A DNA stretch of 32,209 nt from Bacteroidales bacterium (GTDB lineage Bacteria > Bacteroidota > Bacteroidia > Bacteroidales > VadinHA17): contig JAFGXX010000009.1 of assembly GCA_016936435.1 (NCBI GenBank), positions 1 through 32,209 on the forward strand, read 5' to 3'. Positions 1 through 8,468 of the stretch are shown piece after piece. How positions within the stretch are numbered: the first letter of the stretch is position 1; every line of letters starts with the position of its first letter. Made by a program: the position numbers and the translations under genes. Under the pieces are notes generated by a model. It was not told the DNA's origin. It saw only the letters and a program-made list of their open reading frames with translations, and did no database searches.

Positions 1-98
1 TCTGTTAATCCTCTGTTAATGTTCTGGTTTATTTAAAATAAAAAGGAAATTGAACCTTATCTTTAACTTTTACTAACCAACCTATAAGAAGAAATCAC
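1..98 (+). promoter_or_regulatory. AT-rich leader of the FtsX-type permease gene
   Basis: This short AT-rich stretch precedes the first gene. It opens with a 9-bp direct repeat (TCTGTTAAT at 1-9 and 12-20). TATCTTTA at 58-65 matches the Bacteroidota -7 consensus TAnnTTTG except at the last base, but I see no convincing -33 partner. No Shine-Dalgarno is obvious, which is normal in this phylum. The promoter assignment is weak, and the region could equally be the tail of an intergenic spacer whose upstream gene lies outside the window. Confidence 0.25.
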
Positions 99-2471
99 AT
101 GCTCCTGAACCTCCTTAAAACAGCAATAAGGCATATCCGTAAACATGCAGGATACAGCCTTCTGAACATTATTGGCCTGACCCTGGGCATCACAAGCGCC
201 CTGTTCCTTGCCATATATGTTTCCGACGAATTAAGTTACGACAGATACCATGAAAAGGCCGACCGTATATACCGGGTTTCGTCAAAAATAACAGAGACTG
301 ATGACCAGTTCACATGGATTATAGCCCAGATACCAATGGGACCCCAGGTGGTCATCGACTATCCTGAGGTGGAATCATTCGTGAGGTTCATAAACATGCC
401 GCAGGCACTTTATTCTTTTGAGGATAAGCAATATGTTGAGGAAGATTTTTTTTATGCAGATTCCACCCTCTTTGATATATTTTCATATAAGGTGATAAGG
501 GGCGAGGTGAGATCAGCCGTAAAAGATCCCGGTAAAATAGTATTGACAGAAACAGTTGCGGCACGTTATTTCGGCAGCGATGATCCTATAGGAAAAGTAA
601 TAAAGACAGGTAACAGCACATTCGAGGTAACGGGAGTTATCGAGGATGTCCCGTCAAATTCACACTTCCGTTTCGATGCTGTATCTGCAAGGAATAACCT
701 TCCCAAACAGCTGGGCACATGGGGTAATTTTGGTGTTTTTACTTACCTGCTTCTGCCGGCAGGACTTGATGTAAATGCATTTGAGGAGAAAATGCAGGGC
801 ATGTATGATGCTCACATGAAGACAATATTTGAATCACTAAAGATCAATATTGAGTATATACTGGAACCTATAACCAAAATACACCTTCATTCGACAAATG
901 CGGCCGAACCGGAACCCACTGGCAGCATTACCTATGTAATTATTTTTGGAATTGTTGCACTTTTTCTGATCCTTATTGCGGCAATGAATTATATGAACCT
1001 TGCCACAGCGCGTTCCGCGAGCAGGGCACGAGAGGTAGGACTCAGAAAAGTCGTTGGATCAGGGAGAAGTCTGCTGGTAGGTCAGTTTTTGTCCGAATCA
1101 ATAGTCCTTACGTTAATATCACTGATAATCAGCATTATACTGTTCATGGCCCTCCTGCCGTCATTCAATATTCTTGCAGGAAAATCCTTCAATCTTTCAG
1201 TATTATACAGTCCGGTAGCCATCATTTCTGTCATTGTGCTGCTGCTGGTTACAGGTGTTGTCGGAGGCAGTTATCCTGCATTTTTCCTTTCAGCGTTCAG
1301 TCCGGTAACAGTTCTTAAAGGCGAAATAACCCAGGGTTCAGGAGGCAGTATGTTCAGGAAGATACTGGTTGTGATCCAGTTCACTATTTCAGTTATGATG
1401 ATTATCTGTACCCTGGTGGTTTTCAGACAGATCAATTACCTTAAAACCATGGATCAGGGTTTCGACCAGGAAAATGTTATAAGTCTGCAGCTGCGCGATC
1501 AGGAAATGGTCAGGAAATATCCTGTATTAAAAGCATTATTACTGGAAAATACAGATATTAAATATGTTACATCAACCAACACCCCTATGGGAGAAGGATC
1601 GGGCAAAGTAATTTTCAATATTGAAACCGACCAGGGTATGGTACAGCGGGGGATAAATTTTGCTGTGGTTGACCATGATTTTACAGAAACGATGGGTATA
1701 GAGATAACTGAAGGCCGTGATTTCGATAAGGATATGCCTTCCGACACGCTATATTCGGTAGTTGTGAACCAGACACTGGCCAACAGGATGGGATGGACAG
1801 AGCCCATTAACAAGAAAGTTCAGCTTGGTGACGGAGAGCAGATCAACGCAAGGGTAATAGGCGTCATGAAAGATTATCACCAGACCGGCATGTATAATGA
1901 AATAGAATCACTGATGCTTGTGTACAGGGAGAGCACAAATACGATCTACATTAAGCTGAGGGGTCAAAACAATGATCAGACCATCAGTTATATAGGAGAG
2001 AAATGGAGAGAAGTATTTCCCGACCAGCCCTTTGCTTTCTCATGGTTGTCGGAGCGTTTTAACAACCAGTTTGAGGCAGATGAAAAACGAGGTCTTATTT
2101 TTACAATATTTACGATGCTGGCCATTGCCATTGCCTGTCTCGGGCTCTTCGGACTTGCATCCTATATGGTCGAGCAGAGGACAAAAGAGATAGGTATAAG
2201 AAAAGTGTTCGGTGCTGACGAGAAGATAGTGATAGGGCTGATTCTGAAAGATTTTCTAATACTGGTACTGATCTCGGTAGCACTTGCAACTCCCCTGGCC
2301 TGGTATCTGATGTCCGGGTGGCTCGAGAATTATGTATACCGTTCCGGAATCAGTGTATTTCTGCTTGTTTTTGCAGCAGTCATCACCCTTGTCATTACCG
2401 TTATTACAGTAAGCTATAAAGCATATCAGGCTGCAATTCTGAACCCTGTTCAATCGATAAAAACTGAGTGA
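99..2471 (+). CDS. MacB/FtsX-type ABC transporter permease
   Basis: Inner-membrane permease of the MacB/FtsX class that would couple a cytoplasmic ATPase to periplasmic movement or export of a lipid, peptide or lipoprotein. A first membrane segment lies near residues 20-42, followed by a MacB_PCD-like periplasmic domain (about 45-275). Three membrane segments with an FtsX signature (about 280-400; REVGLRKVVG) follow. A second half repeats the plan: a membrane segment near 425-445, a periplasmic domain, and three C-terminal segments with TKEIGIRKVFGA. Eight membrane segments and 790 residues are typical of Bacteroidota two-module permeases. No ATPase gene is adjacent in the window; one may lie upstream. 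The substrate cannot be told from sequence. The start is the first ATG, directly before a basic amphipathic N-terminus. Confidence 0.9.
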   Translation: MLLNLLKTAIRHIRKHAGYSLLNIIGLTLGITSALFLAIYVSDELSYDRYHEKADRIYRVSSKITETDDQFTWIIAQIPMGPQVVIDYPEVESFVRFINMPQALYSFEDKQYVEEDFFYADSTLFDIFSYKVIRGEVRSAVKDPGKIVLTETVAARYFGSDDPIGKVIKTGNSTFEVTGVIEDVPSNSHFRFDAVSARNNLPKQLGTWGNFGVFTYLLLPAGLDVNAFEEKMQGMYDAHMKTIFESLKINIEYILEPITKIHLHSTNAAEPEPTGSITYVIIFGIVALFLILIAAMNYMNLATARSASRAREVGLRKVVGSGRSLLVGQFLSESIVLTLISLIISIILFMALLPSFNILAGKSFNLSVLYSPVAIISVIVLLLVTGVVGGSYPAFFLSAFSPVTVLKGEITQGSGGSMFRKILVVIQFTISVMMIICTLVVFRQINYLKTMDQGFDQENVISLQLRDQEMVRKYPVLKALLLENTDIKYVTSTNTPMGEGSGKVIFNIETDQGMVQRGINFAVVDHDFTETMGIEITEGRDFDKDMPSDTLYSVVVNQTLANRMGWTEPINKKVQLGDGEQINARVIGVMKDYHQTGMYNEIESLMLVYRESTNTIYIKLRGQNNDQTISYIGEKWREVFPDQPFAFSWLSERFNNQFEADEKRGLIFTIFTMLAIAIACLGLFGLASYMVEQRTKEIGIRKVFGADEKIVIGLILKDFLILVLISVALATPLAWYLMSGWLENYVYRSGISVFLLVFAAVITLVITVITVSYKAYQAAILNPVQSIKTE

Positions 2472-2512
2472 CAGGGGAACAGGTTCTGATTTTTTGAGCA
2501 GGATCATTTTTT

Positions 2513-2526
2513 TTTGACCGGTCAAA
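2513..2526. promoter_or_regulatory. Perfect 14-bp palindrome, candidate operator
   Basis: TTTGACCGGTCAAA is a perfect palindrome with no loop. It sits just after an unbroken T-run and ends 18 bp before the ATG of the TPR-like gene. The missing loop means it cannot form a usual RNA hairpin, so a dimeric DNA-binding protein (for example TetR-like) is the better guess. No regulator gene is nearby, so the binding partner is unknown. Confidence 0.4.
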
Positions 2527-2544
2527 TGCTTATTTTAGTATATC

Positions 2545-3654
2545 ATGAGACATCTGAAAAATGTGATCCCTGCATTACTCCTGTTGTTTATGCCTCTGTC
2601 TTCAGGGGCTCAGATACTCGGTGATACCTTCGCTATCCGTATCATCACCAGGGGCATGCAAAACATTTATAACTTCCGCTTCGGTGAAGCCGGGGAGGCT
2701 TCCGACAGTCTGGCTGTGTTATATCCCGGTCACCCTGTTATTGATCTTTTTGACGGGATGAGAGTATACTGGGAGAATTTCCCCCTCCTTCCTACGTCTG
2801 ATGCGACATTACAATTTGAGAACCTGATGCGACGGTGTATTGATAAGAGTGAGAAAGAGACAGCTCCTTCACCGGCATATGAGGCTGAATACCTTCTGAC
2901 AAGAATGTGTGCCAGGGGACTACTCCTCCTGTTTTATGCAGACAATGATATGAGCGGAAATGTCATTCCGCTGGCTGCCAGCACCTACAGGCCTCTGATG
3001 CTTTCTTTCGGATATACATCAAGATGCACGGACTTTTATTATTTCACAGGTGTTTATAATTATTACCGTGATGCCTATCCGCAGGTCTACCCGGTTTACA
3101 AAGCTGTTGCCTTCATGTTTCCTCCCGGCGACATGCAATTAGGGCTCAGGCAGCTGGAAGAGTGCGGGCAGACCTCAATAGCGTTACGGGCTGAAGCATA
3201 TTTCATTCTGTCGTGGATCAGGCTAAATTTCGAGAGGGATGCTGAAGAAGCTCTGCCCCTGTTGTTGCATCTTGTTGATAGTTACCCAAATAATCCGCTT
3301 TATCGTATATGTTATATTAAAAACCTCCTTCTTCTGAAACGCTATGGGGAAGCGGAGGAAGTTCTTGAACGATACAGGGCCGACAGAAACCTGTTTTACA
3401 GCTCAGTGGTGCCGGTGTTGGAAGGTATTATCCAGGAAAAGAAATATTTTAACACAGAACTTGCGTTCAGCAATTATAAAACCGGGGTGAGTGCGCTTTC
3501 CGCTTTCGGTGCTTACGGCAATGAATATGCCGCCTATGGCTATTATGGATTAAGCCGTTTAGCTGCCCTGGCGGGTAATAACCACGAAAGGAGAAATTAC
3601 AGACGTCAGGCTCAGTCGCTTGCCGAATTCAGGGATATCACTTTCGATGACTGA
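2545..3654 (+). CDS. Secreted TPR-like helical-repeat protein, function unknown
   Basis: I do not recognise a specific function. The N-terminus is a clear type I signal peptide (hydrophobic core about residues 9-18, cleavage near SSGAQ), so the protein is exported. The rest is alpha-helical with TPR-like character. Residues about 195-290 show paired helices with the usual small and aromatic spacing (LRQLEECG, AEAYFILSW, YGEAEEVLERY). The FPPGD turn followed by a GLRQLEECG helix recalls Iml2/TTC39-like TPR proteins, but only loosely. It lies 73 bp after the permease gene and ends 8 bp from the convergent sulfatase gene, so it probably closes the left transcription unit. The palindrome in its leader suggests separate regulation. 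Confidence 0.7.
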   Translation: MRHLKNVIPALLLLFMPLSSGAQILGDTFAIRIITRGMQNIYNFRFGEAGEASDSLAVLYPGHPVIDLFDGMRVYWENFPLLPTSDATLQFENLMRRCIDKSEKETAPSPAYEAEYLLTRMCARGLLLLFYADNDMSGNVIPLAASTYRPLMLSFGYTSRCTDFYYFTGVYNYYRDAYPQVYPVYKAVAFMFPPGDMQLGLRQLEECGQTSIALRAEAYFILSWIRLNFERDAEEALPLLLHLVDSYPNNPLYRICYIKNLLLLKRYGEAEEVLERYRADRNLFYSSVVPVLEGIIQEKKYFNTELAFSNYKTGVSALSAFGAYGNEYAAYGYYGLSRLAALAGNNHERRNYRRQAQSLAEFRDITFDD

Positions 3655-3662
3655 AAGCCGGA

Positions 3663-5240
3663 TTACTTTTTCTGGGGCAGGAATGATTTGGTAAGTTCTT
3701 CACTATCACCGTACTTCAGCCTTATTTTTTCGAGTCGTTTATGAAGATTCTTTCTTACTGAAGCATATTCCGGGTCTTCATAGAAATTCTTCATTTCCAG
3801 TGGGTCTGCCTGCCTGTCGTATAATTCCCATTCGTCGATATCGTAGTAATAATGCACGAGTTTATACCTTTCGGTACAGATCCCGTAATGCCTTTTAACG
3901 CTGTGAACAGCCGGGTATTCATAGTAATGATAATAATGTTCTTTTCTCCAGTTTGCAGGTTTCTTTCCCTTAAGGATCGGAACCAGGCTTCTACCCTGCA
4001 TATCGTCAGGCACTTCAACACCTGCCATATCGAGGATTGTTTCTGCAAAGTCGAGGTTTGAGACCAGGTCGCTGTTAACCGATCCCGGGCTTACCACTTC
4101 GGGCCATTTAACCAGGAGGGGTGTCCGCAATGACTCCTCGAATATGAATCTTTTGTCGAACCAGCCGTGTTCTCCAAGGTAGAAGCCCTGGTCGGATGCA
4201 TATATTACAATGGTATTTTTGCTCAGGCCGTTATCTTCAAGGAAGCTGAGCACCTCTCCCACGCTTTTGTCGACGGCAGCTATGCATGCCAGGTAATCCT
4301 GCATATATCTCTGGTATTTGAAACTGACAAGTTCCCGGCCTTCAGGCGGAGATGCGTAAAACTGTCTGATTATGGGATTATAAGCCGAATCCCATGCTGC
4401 AGCCTGTTCGGGGTTCATTCTGTTAAGTCCTACATTTTTAGGTGCTTCCGGATCTTTATACAGTTTCAGGTCCTGAACAAGACGCATTGTTTTGGAGATT
4501 GTCATATCCTGTTCTTTTACTGCAGTTCCCCTTCCCGAATAATCATCGAATAAAGTTTCCGGTTCAGGAAATGTAACATCTTTATATAAAGTCAGTTCAT
4601 TGGGGCCAGGTTGCCATTCACGATGAGGGGCCTTGTGGTGCATCATGAGCATGAATGGTAAGCCTGCATCTTTTGCCTGTGAAAGCCATGTGAGGCATTT
4701 TTCGGTTATCAGCTCAGTTACATACCCTTCATTCCTTTTACGGCCTTCGGCAGTAATAAAATCGGGATTATAATAATTACCCTGGCCGGGCAGTATCTCC
4801 CAGTGGTCGAAGCCTGTGGGATCAGATCCCAGGTGCCATTTTCCTATCATTGCCGTAGTGTAGCCTGCGTTCTTCAGAAGCTTTGGAAATGTCTGCTGGC
4901 TTCCGTCGAAGGCTTTCTGTCCTTCGTTTTTCATGAATCCGTTGAGATGGCTGTATTTACCGGTCAGAACCACAGCCCGGCAGGGACCGGAGATTGAATT
5001 TGTGACCATGCATCTGTCGAAGCGCATTCCGTCGCGTGCTATCATGTCGATATTTGGAGTAGGCGCAATATCCTTTAGCATGCTCCCATAGGCACTTATG
5101 GCCTGGAAGGCATGGTCGTCGCTCATTATGTAGATGATGTTTGGTTTTTCAGTGCCGGTACCGGTGTTATTGCATCCCGGTGCAATGGCTGCTCCTATTC
5201 CGAGAAGAGTCAGCAGCTTCATCCTGTCATTTCTGGTCAT
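3663..5240 (-). CDS. S1-family sulfatase, S1_11-like (GlcNAc-6-O-sulfatase type)
   Basis: Exported sulfatase hydrolysing sulfate esters by the alkaline-phosphatase-fold mechanism. The metal site starts with MSDDH near residue 41. The maturation motif is S84-G-P-C-R88, a serine type, so conversion to formylglycine needs an anSME. GKWHLG follows near 133, [12 protein letters not shown] carries later metal and sulfate ligands, and a DUF4976-like C-terminus ([19 protein letters not shown]) ends the protein. The NSISGP...[10 protein letters not shown] context resembles S1_11 GlcNAc-6-O-sulfatases; this is from memory and not tested. The N-terminus has a lipobox-like IAPGC at residue 23. An internal Met7 (MKLLTLLG) is a plausible alternative start. 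This is the last gene of the sulfatase run, 20 bp behind its neighbour. Confidence 0.92.
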   Translation of the reverse strand: MTRNDRMKLLTLLGIGAAIAPGCNNTGTGTEKPNIIYIMSDDHAFQAISAYGSMLKDIAPTPNIDMIARDGMRFDRCMVTNSISGPCRAVVLTGKYSHLNGFMKNEGQKAFDGSQQTFPKLLKNAGYTTAMIGKWHLGSDPTGFDHWEILPGQGNYYNPDFITAEGRKRNEGYVTELITEKCLTWLSQAKDAGLPFMLMMHHKAPHREWQPGPNELTLYKDVTFPEPETLFDDYSGRGTAVKEQDMTISKTMRLVQDLKLYKDPEAPKNVGLNRMNPEQAAAWDSAYNPIIRQFYASPPEGRELVSFKYQRYMQDYLACIAAVDKSVGEVLSFLEDNGLSKNTIVIYASDQGFYLGEHGWFDKRFIFEESLRTPLLVKWPEVVSPGSVNSDLVSNLDFAETILDMAGVEVPDDMQGRSLVPILKGKKPANWRKEHYYHYYEYPAVHSVKRHYGICTERYKLVHYYYDIDEWELYDRQADPLEMKNFYEDPEYASVRKNLHKRLEKIRLKYGDSEELTKSFLPQKK

Positions 5241-5260
5241 GATGTAGAATTTTTATTTGA

Positions 5261-6937
5261 CTATTTTATTTCGAATGTTCCTGTCAGTTCAGCACTTTCC
5301 TTATATCCATACCTTACTGCTTTCACTCTGATGTTGTATGTTCCCGGTTTCAGGTGAAGCGGTCCGTTATACAGAAGCCAGTGTGGATTCTTCTTCTGCT
5401 CGAAAGTGTAAACCATCGAGGCTCCGTGGGTAGGGCAATATAATCCGAGCGTCATGGGAGCTGACCAGGATCCTCCTGTGCGGTAGTTTTTGGATGCCCT
5501 GTCTTCTGCTGAGTTGATAATGAAATAGGGTACATCGGTTACAGGCTGCACATTTCCCGGCCACATTTGTGCAATCATCTCAGGTTCATTAAGATGTCCC
5601 ATGTCTTTGGTTTCCATGGTCCATTCCTTATGCCTGCTGCGAAGATCATCGAGTATGGTTTTATATTTCGGATCATCGATCAGATTTTTTATCTGGTAAG
5701 GATCGGCTTTCACGTCATATAATTCTTCCGGAGCCCTGCTGTATGCCATCCAGCTTTTCTGAGGACCGGTGAGTTTTCCTTCTGCATCAAGCCTGAGCAT
5801 CTCCTTGTAAATAGGCATATTACTCAGGTAAGGAACCCATATCGGGAAAGGTTCGTTAGGATAGTAATTACGTATATATAGATAATCTTTAGTACGTACG
5901 GAGCGGATCATGTCATATGATTCGTCAACTCTGTCGCGGGCTGCGAAGACGGCATCCCTGGGTGGAGCAGCCTGTTTTCCGAGGAAGGGCATTCCCTGCA
6001 TGTGAGATGGTATCTTTATCCCAGCCAGTGAAAGCACCGTAGGGCCGAAGTCGATGGAACTTATCAGCCTGCTGTCTACTTTTCCCGCGTTCGATTTATC
6101 GGGGAATTTTATTATCAAAGGTATGTTAAGACCCGAGTCGTACAGCCATCTCTTGGCTCTCGGCAGGCCGTCTCCATGGTCGCCCCAGAAGAAAATGATT
6201 GTATTTTCCAGTTCTCCTTCTTTTTCAAGTTCGCTGATAAGTGAAGCTACCACAGAATCGAGCCTGGCTATGTTGTCGTACATTTTCGCCAGGTTCTTTC
6301 TTATGATCTCATTATCGGGATAATACGGAGGGACTTTTACTTCAGCAGGATCTGTTTCTACTTTCGATATATTCCAGCACTGACTTTCATGAGTACCTGT
6401 CCAGTTGAATACCGCAAAGAAGGGCTGGTTTTTATCAGGGCGGTTTTTATAGTGGGCTGTCCTGCTGCATTCGTCCCAGATACTTGCCGGCACAGGATCC
6501 CTGGCAAACTGGTAATCGGTTTTTGAATTATTGGTACAGTAATAACCTTCGGCTCTCATATATTCCGTAAAGGTTTTGACGTAGTGGGGTGGTACAGCTG
6601 TAAAAGGAAGAGGGTTGTCGGCTGATCTCCTGTAAGATGTGGTTCGCATATGCATACATCCTATCGAAGTCTGGTACATTCCTGTAATCACACCTGCCCG
6701 TACGGGAGCGCTTATTGCTGCAGTAGTGAAAACGTTCGTGTACATTATCCCCTGGGCTGCAAGTCTGTCGATATTAGGCGTTTTGGCAACTTTATCGCCA
6801 TAGCAGCCGAGGTGGGGGCTCATATCCTCTGTAGAGATCCAGAGAATGTTGGGTCTTTTCACTTCCTGCTGTGCATGGGCATTTATGGCCAGCAACGAGG
6901 CACAGCCAAATCCGAAAGCCGATCTTAGGTTAATCAT
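5261..6937 (-). CDS. S1-family sulfatase, SGSH/S1_8-like, with C-terminal chitobiase-like module
   Basis: Exported sulfatase resembling the heparan N-sulfatase (SGSH-like) branch. The first metal motif is STEDMSPH (Glu-Asp rather than Asp-Asp), which is usual in that branch. The maturation motif is S76-A-P-V-R80, serine type. GKWHLG is replaced by NNSKTDYQ, again as in SGSH-like proteins. WGDHGDGLPRAKRWLYDSG supplies later ligands. After a normal sulfatase C-subdomain there are about 90 extra residues ending in GASMVYTFE, LYNGPLHL and AVRYGYKESAE. These match the short chitobiase/Fn3-associated module seen on many such sulfatases. The signal is type I (NAHA followed by Q), making this the only non-lipoprotein of the six. 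Its true substrate is not proven. Confidence 0.9.
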   Translation of the reverse strand: MINLRSAFGFGCASLLAINAHAQQEVKRPNILWISTEDMSPHLGCYGDKVAKTPNIDRLAAQGIMYTNVFTTAAISAPVRAGVITGMYQTSIGCMHMRTTSYRRSADNPLPFTAVPPHYVKTFTEYMRAEGYYCTNNSKTDYQFARDPVPASIWDECSRTAHYKNRPDKNQPFFAVFNWTGTHESQCWNISKVETDPAEVKVPPYYPDNEIIRKNLAKMYDNIARLDSVVASLISELEKEGELENTIIFFWGDHGDGLPRAKRWLYDSGLNIPLIIKFPDKSNAGKVDSRLISSIDFGPTVLSLAGIKIPSHMQGMPFLGKQAAPPRDAVFAARDRVDESYDMIRSVRTKDYLYIRNYYPNEPFPIWVPYLSNMPIYKEMLRLDAEGKLTGPQKSWMAYSRAPEELYDVKADPYQIKNLIDDPKYKTILDDLRSRHKEWTMETKDMGHLNEPEMIAQMWPGNVQPVTDVPYFIINSAEDRASKNYRTGGSWSAPMTLGLYCPTHGASMVYTFEQKKNPHWLLYNGPLHLKPGTYNIRVKAVRYGYKESAELTGTFEIK

Positions 6938-6963
6938 AATAGAAATATGAATTTATCATGTCA

Positions 6964-8433
6964 TTAATTAATACTACCTGCTTTTCTTCTGTTTGCTCCC
7001 GGGCTTTTTGTCAGATTGTCTCCCAGGTCTTTTCTCGCTTCTTCTGCAAGTTCCAGAAGTTCTTTAACCTTTTCAGGGTAAAATTCGGCAACATTGTACC
7101 ATTCACCCGGATCACGGCGCAGATCATAGAGTTCGGGTTCGCTTATTTTTTCATTTGCTGTGGGTCCGGGCCAGCCGTCAACACCGGGTTTTTTACCTCT
7201 GTAGGTCCTGCCGTTATGAGGCAGAATGAGTTTCCAGAAATCGCGCTGAACGGCTTCGAGATTATTCTGCTGATAATAATAATAGAATTCACGTCGTGGC
7301 GATGCTTTTTTGTCGCCGGTCATCAGGGGAAGTATGTTTACCCCGTCGATTTTTTTCTCAGGCAGGGGGGCTCCCGTTATTGCGGCCAGAGTAGGAAGGA
7401 TATCTATTGATGATGCCAGCTGGTTACAGATATCGCCTGCGGGGATGACTCCCGGCCACCTCATTATGCAGGGAACGCGCTGACCTCCTTCCCAGCTTGT
7501 GCCCTTTCCTTCGCGAAGGCCTCCCGTCGTTCCTGCATGGTTCCCGAAGTTAAGCCAGGGGCCGTTATCGCTGGTAAAAATGATGAGAGTATTTTTTTCA
7601 AGGCCATTGTTCTCCAGAGCTTTCATTATTTCTCCTATCGACCAGTCGACCTCCATCATCACATCGCCGTAAAAACCCTGTTTGCTTTTTCCCCTGAATT
7701 TATCCGAAACGCCCAATGGTATATGTACCATAGAATGAGGTATATACAGGAAGAAATGTTCTTTTTTGTGTCTTTCGATAAAATCTACGGCACGTTCGGT
7801 ATAATCAGTAGTCAGTTTATCCTGTCCGGCCAGATCAGGCACCTCTCCCACTTTCTCATTACCTTCTATAAGAGGAAGAACAGGATATTTCATTTTGTTG
7901 CTGGTGCTATCCTTAAGGTGGATAGGCACCCCGTCGAAATCGACAGGCCACATGTCGTTGGAATACGGAATGCCATAATACTCGTCGAATCCATGTTGCA
8001 GGGGGAGGAACTGGCGATGGTGTCCGAGATGCCATTTCCCGATGATACCGGTCGAATAACCTTTCGTTTTGAGCATCTCAGCAATAGTTGTCTCATCGGA
8101 ATTTATTCCATTCTGAGCCCATGGCATCAATGCGCCCGATATACCTATCCGGTTCGGATAACATCCAGTCATCAGTCCTGCCCTTGATGCACTGCTGACA
8201 GCCTGTGGACAGTAGTACCAGGTAAACTGCATTCCCTGATTTGCCAGCCTGTTCAGATTCGGGGTATCGTACTGGTTAGACCCCGTACGGCCTATGTCGC
8301 CGTAACCCATGTCGTCCATCAGGATCAGGATGATATTGGGGGTTGACTGTTTTAATCCGGTGCTTTTCTGGCTACAGCCCGGCAGCGCGGCAAGAGATGC
8401 GGCGCCGATACAGGTTAGTGATTTGAGATTCAT
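6964..8433 (-). CDS. S1-family sulfatase with S-x-A-x-R maturation motif
   Basis: Lipoprotein sulfatase with lipobox LPGC (Cys20). The metal motif MDDMGYGDIG is near residue 39-48. The formylglycine motif is S80-S-A-S-R84, so the usual proline is an alanine. GKWHLG follows at about 125-131, and TSDNGPWLNFGNHAGT plus the GLREGKGTSWEGGQRVP loop complete the active-site frame. The overall pattern is arylsulfatase A-like (galactosamine or arylsulfatase groups), and I do not assign a subfamily. The C-terminus has the usual ELYDLRRDPGE helper motif. It sits third from the 3' end of the run, with spacers of 35 and 26 bp, consistent with co-transcription. It looks intact, with all main ligands present. 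Confidence 0.91.
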   Translation of the reverse strand: MNLKSLTCIGAASLAALPGCSQKSTGLKQSTPNIILILMDDMGYGDIGRTGSNQYDTPNLNRLANQGMQFTWYYCPQAVSSASRAGLMTGCYPNRIGISGALMPWAQNGINSDETTIAEMLKTKGYSTGIIGKWHLGHHRQFLPLQHGFDEYYGIPYSNDMWPVDFDGVPIHLKDSTSNKMKYPVLPLIEGNEKVGEVPDLAGQDKLTTDYTERAVDFIERHKKEHFFLYIPHSMVHIPLGVSDKFRGKSKQGFYGDVMMEVDWSIGEIMKALENNGLEKNTLIIFTSDNGPWLNFGNHAGTTGGLREGKGTSWEGGQRVPCIMRWPGVIPAGDICNQLASSIDILPTLAAITGAPLPEKKIDGVNILPLMTGDKKASPRREFYYYYQQNNLEAVQRDFWKLILPHNGRTYRGKKPGVDGWPGPTANEKISEPELYDLRRDPGEWYNVAEFYPEKVKELLELAEEARKDLGDNLTKSPGANRRKAGSIN

Positions 8434-8468
8434 TTCCGGTAATATTTTATTGCTGGTTAATTGTAAGT

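Noticed and set aside
4977-4991. Reading the first sulfatase as cysteine-type because of the Cys in SGPCR
   Set aside because: The modified residue is the first of [S/C]-x-P-x-R, which is Ser84; the Cys is at the fourth position, next to the Arg.
7537-8187. 216-aa plus-strand ORF inside the third sulfatase gene
   Set aside because: It is antisense to a sulfatase with complete motifs, and its translation shows no signal, repeat or family pattern.
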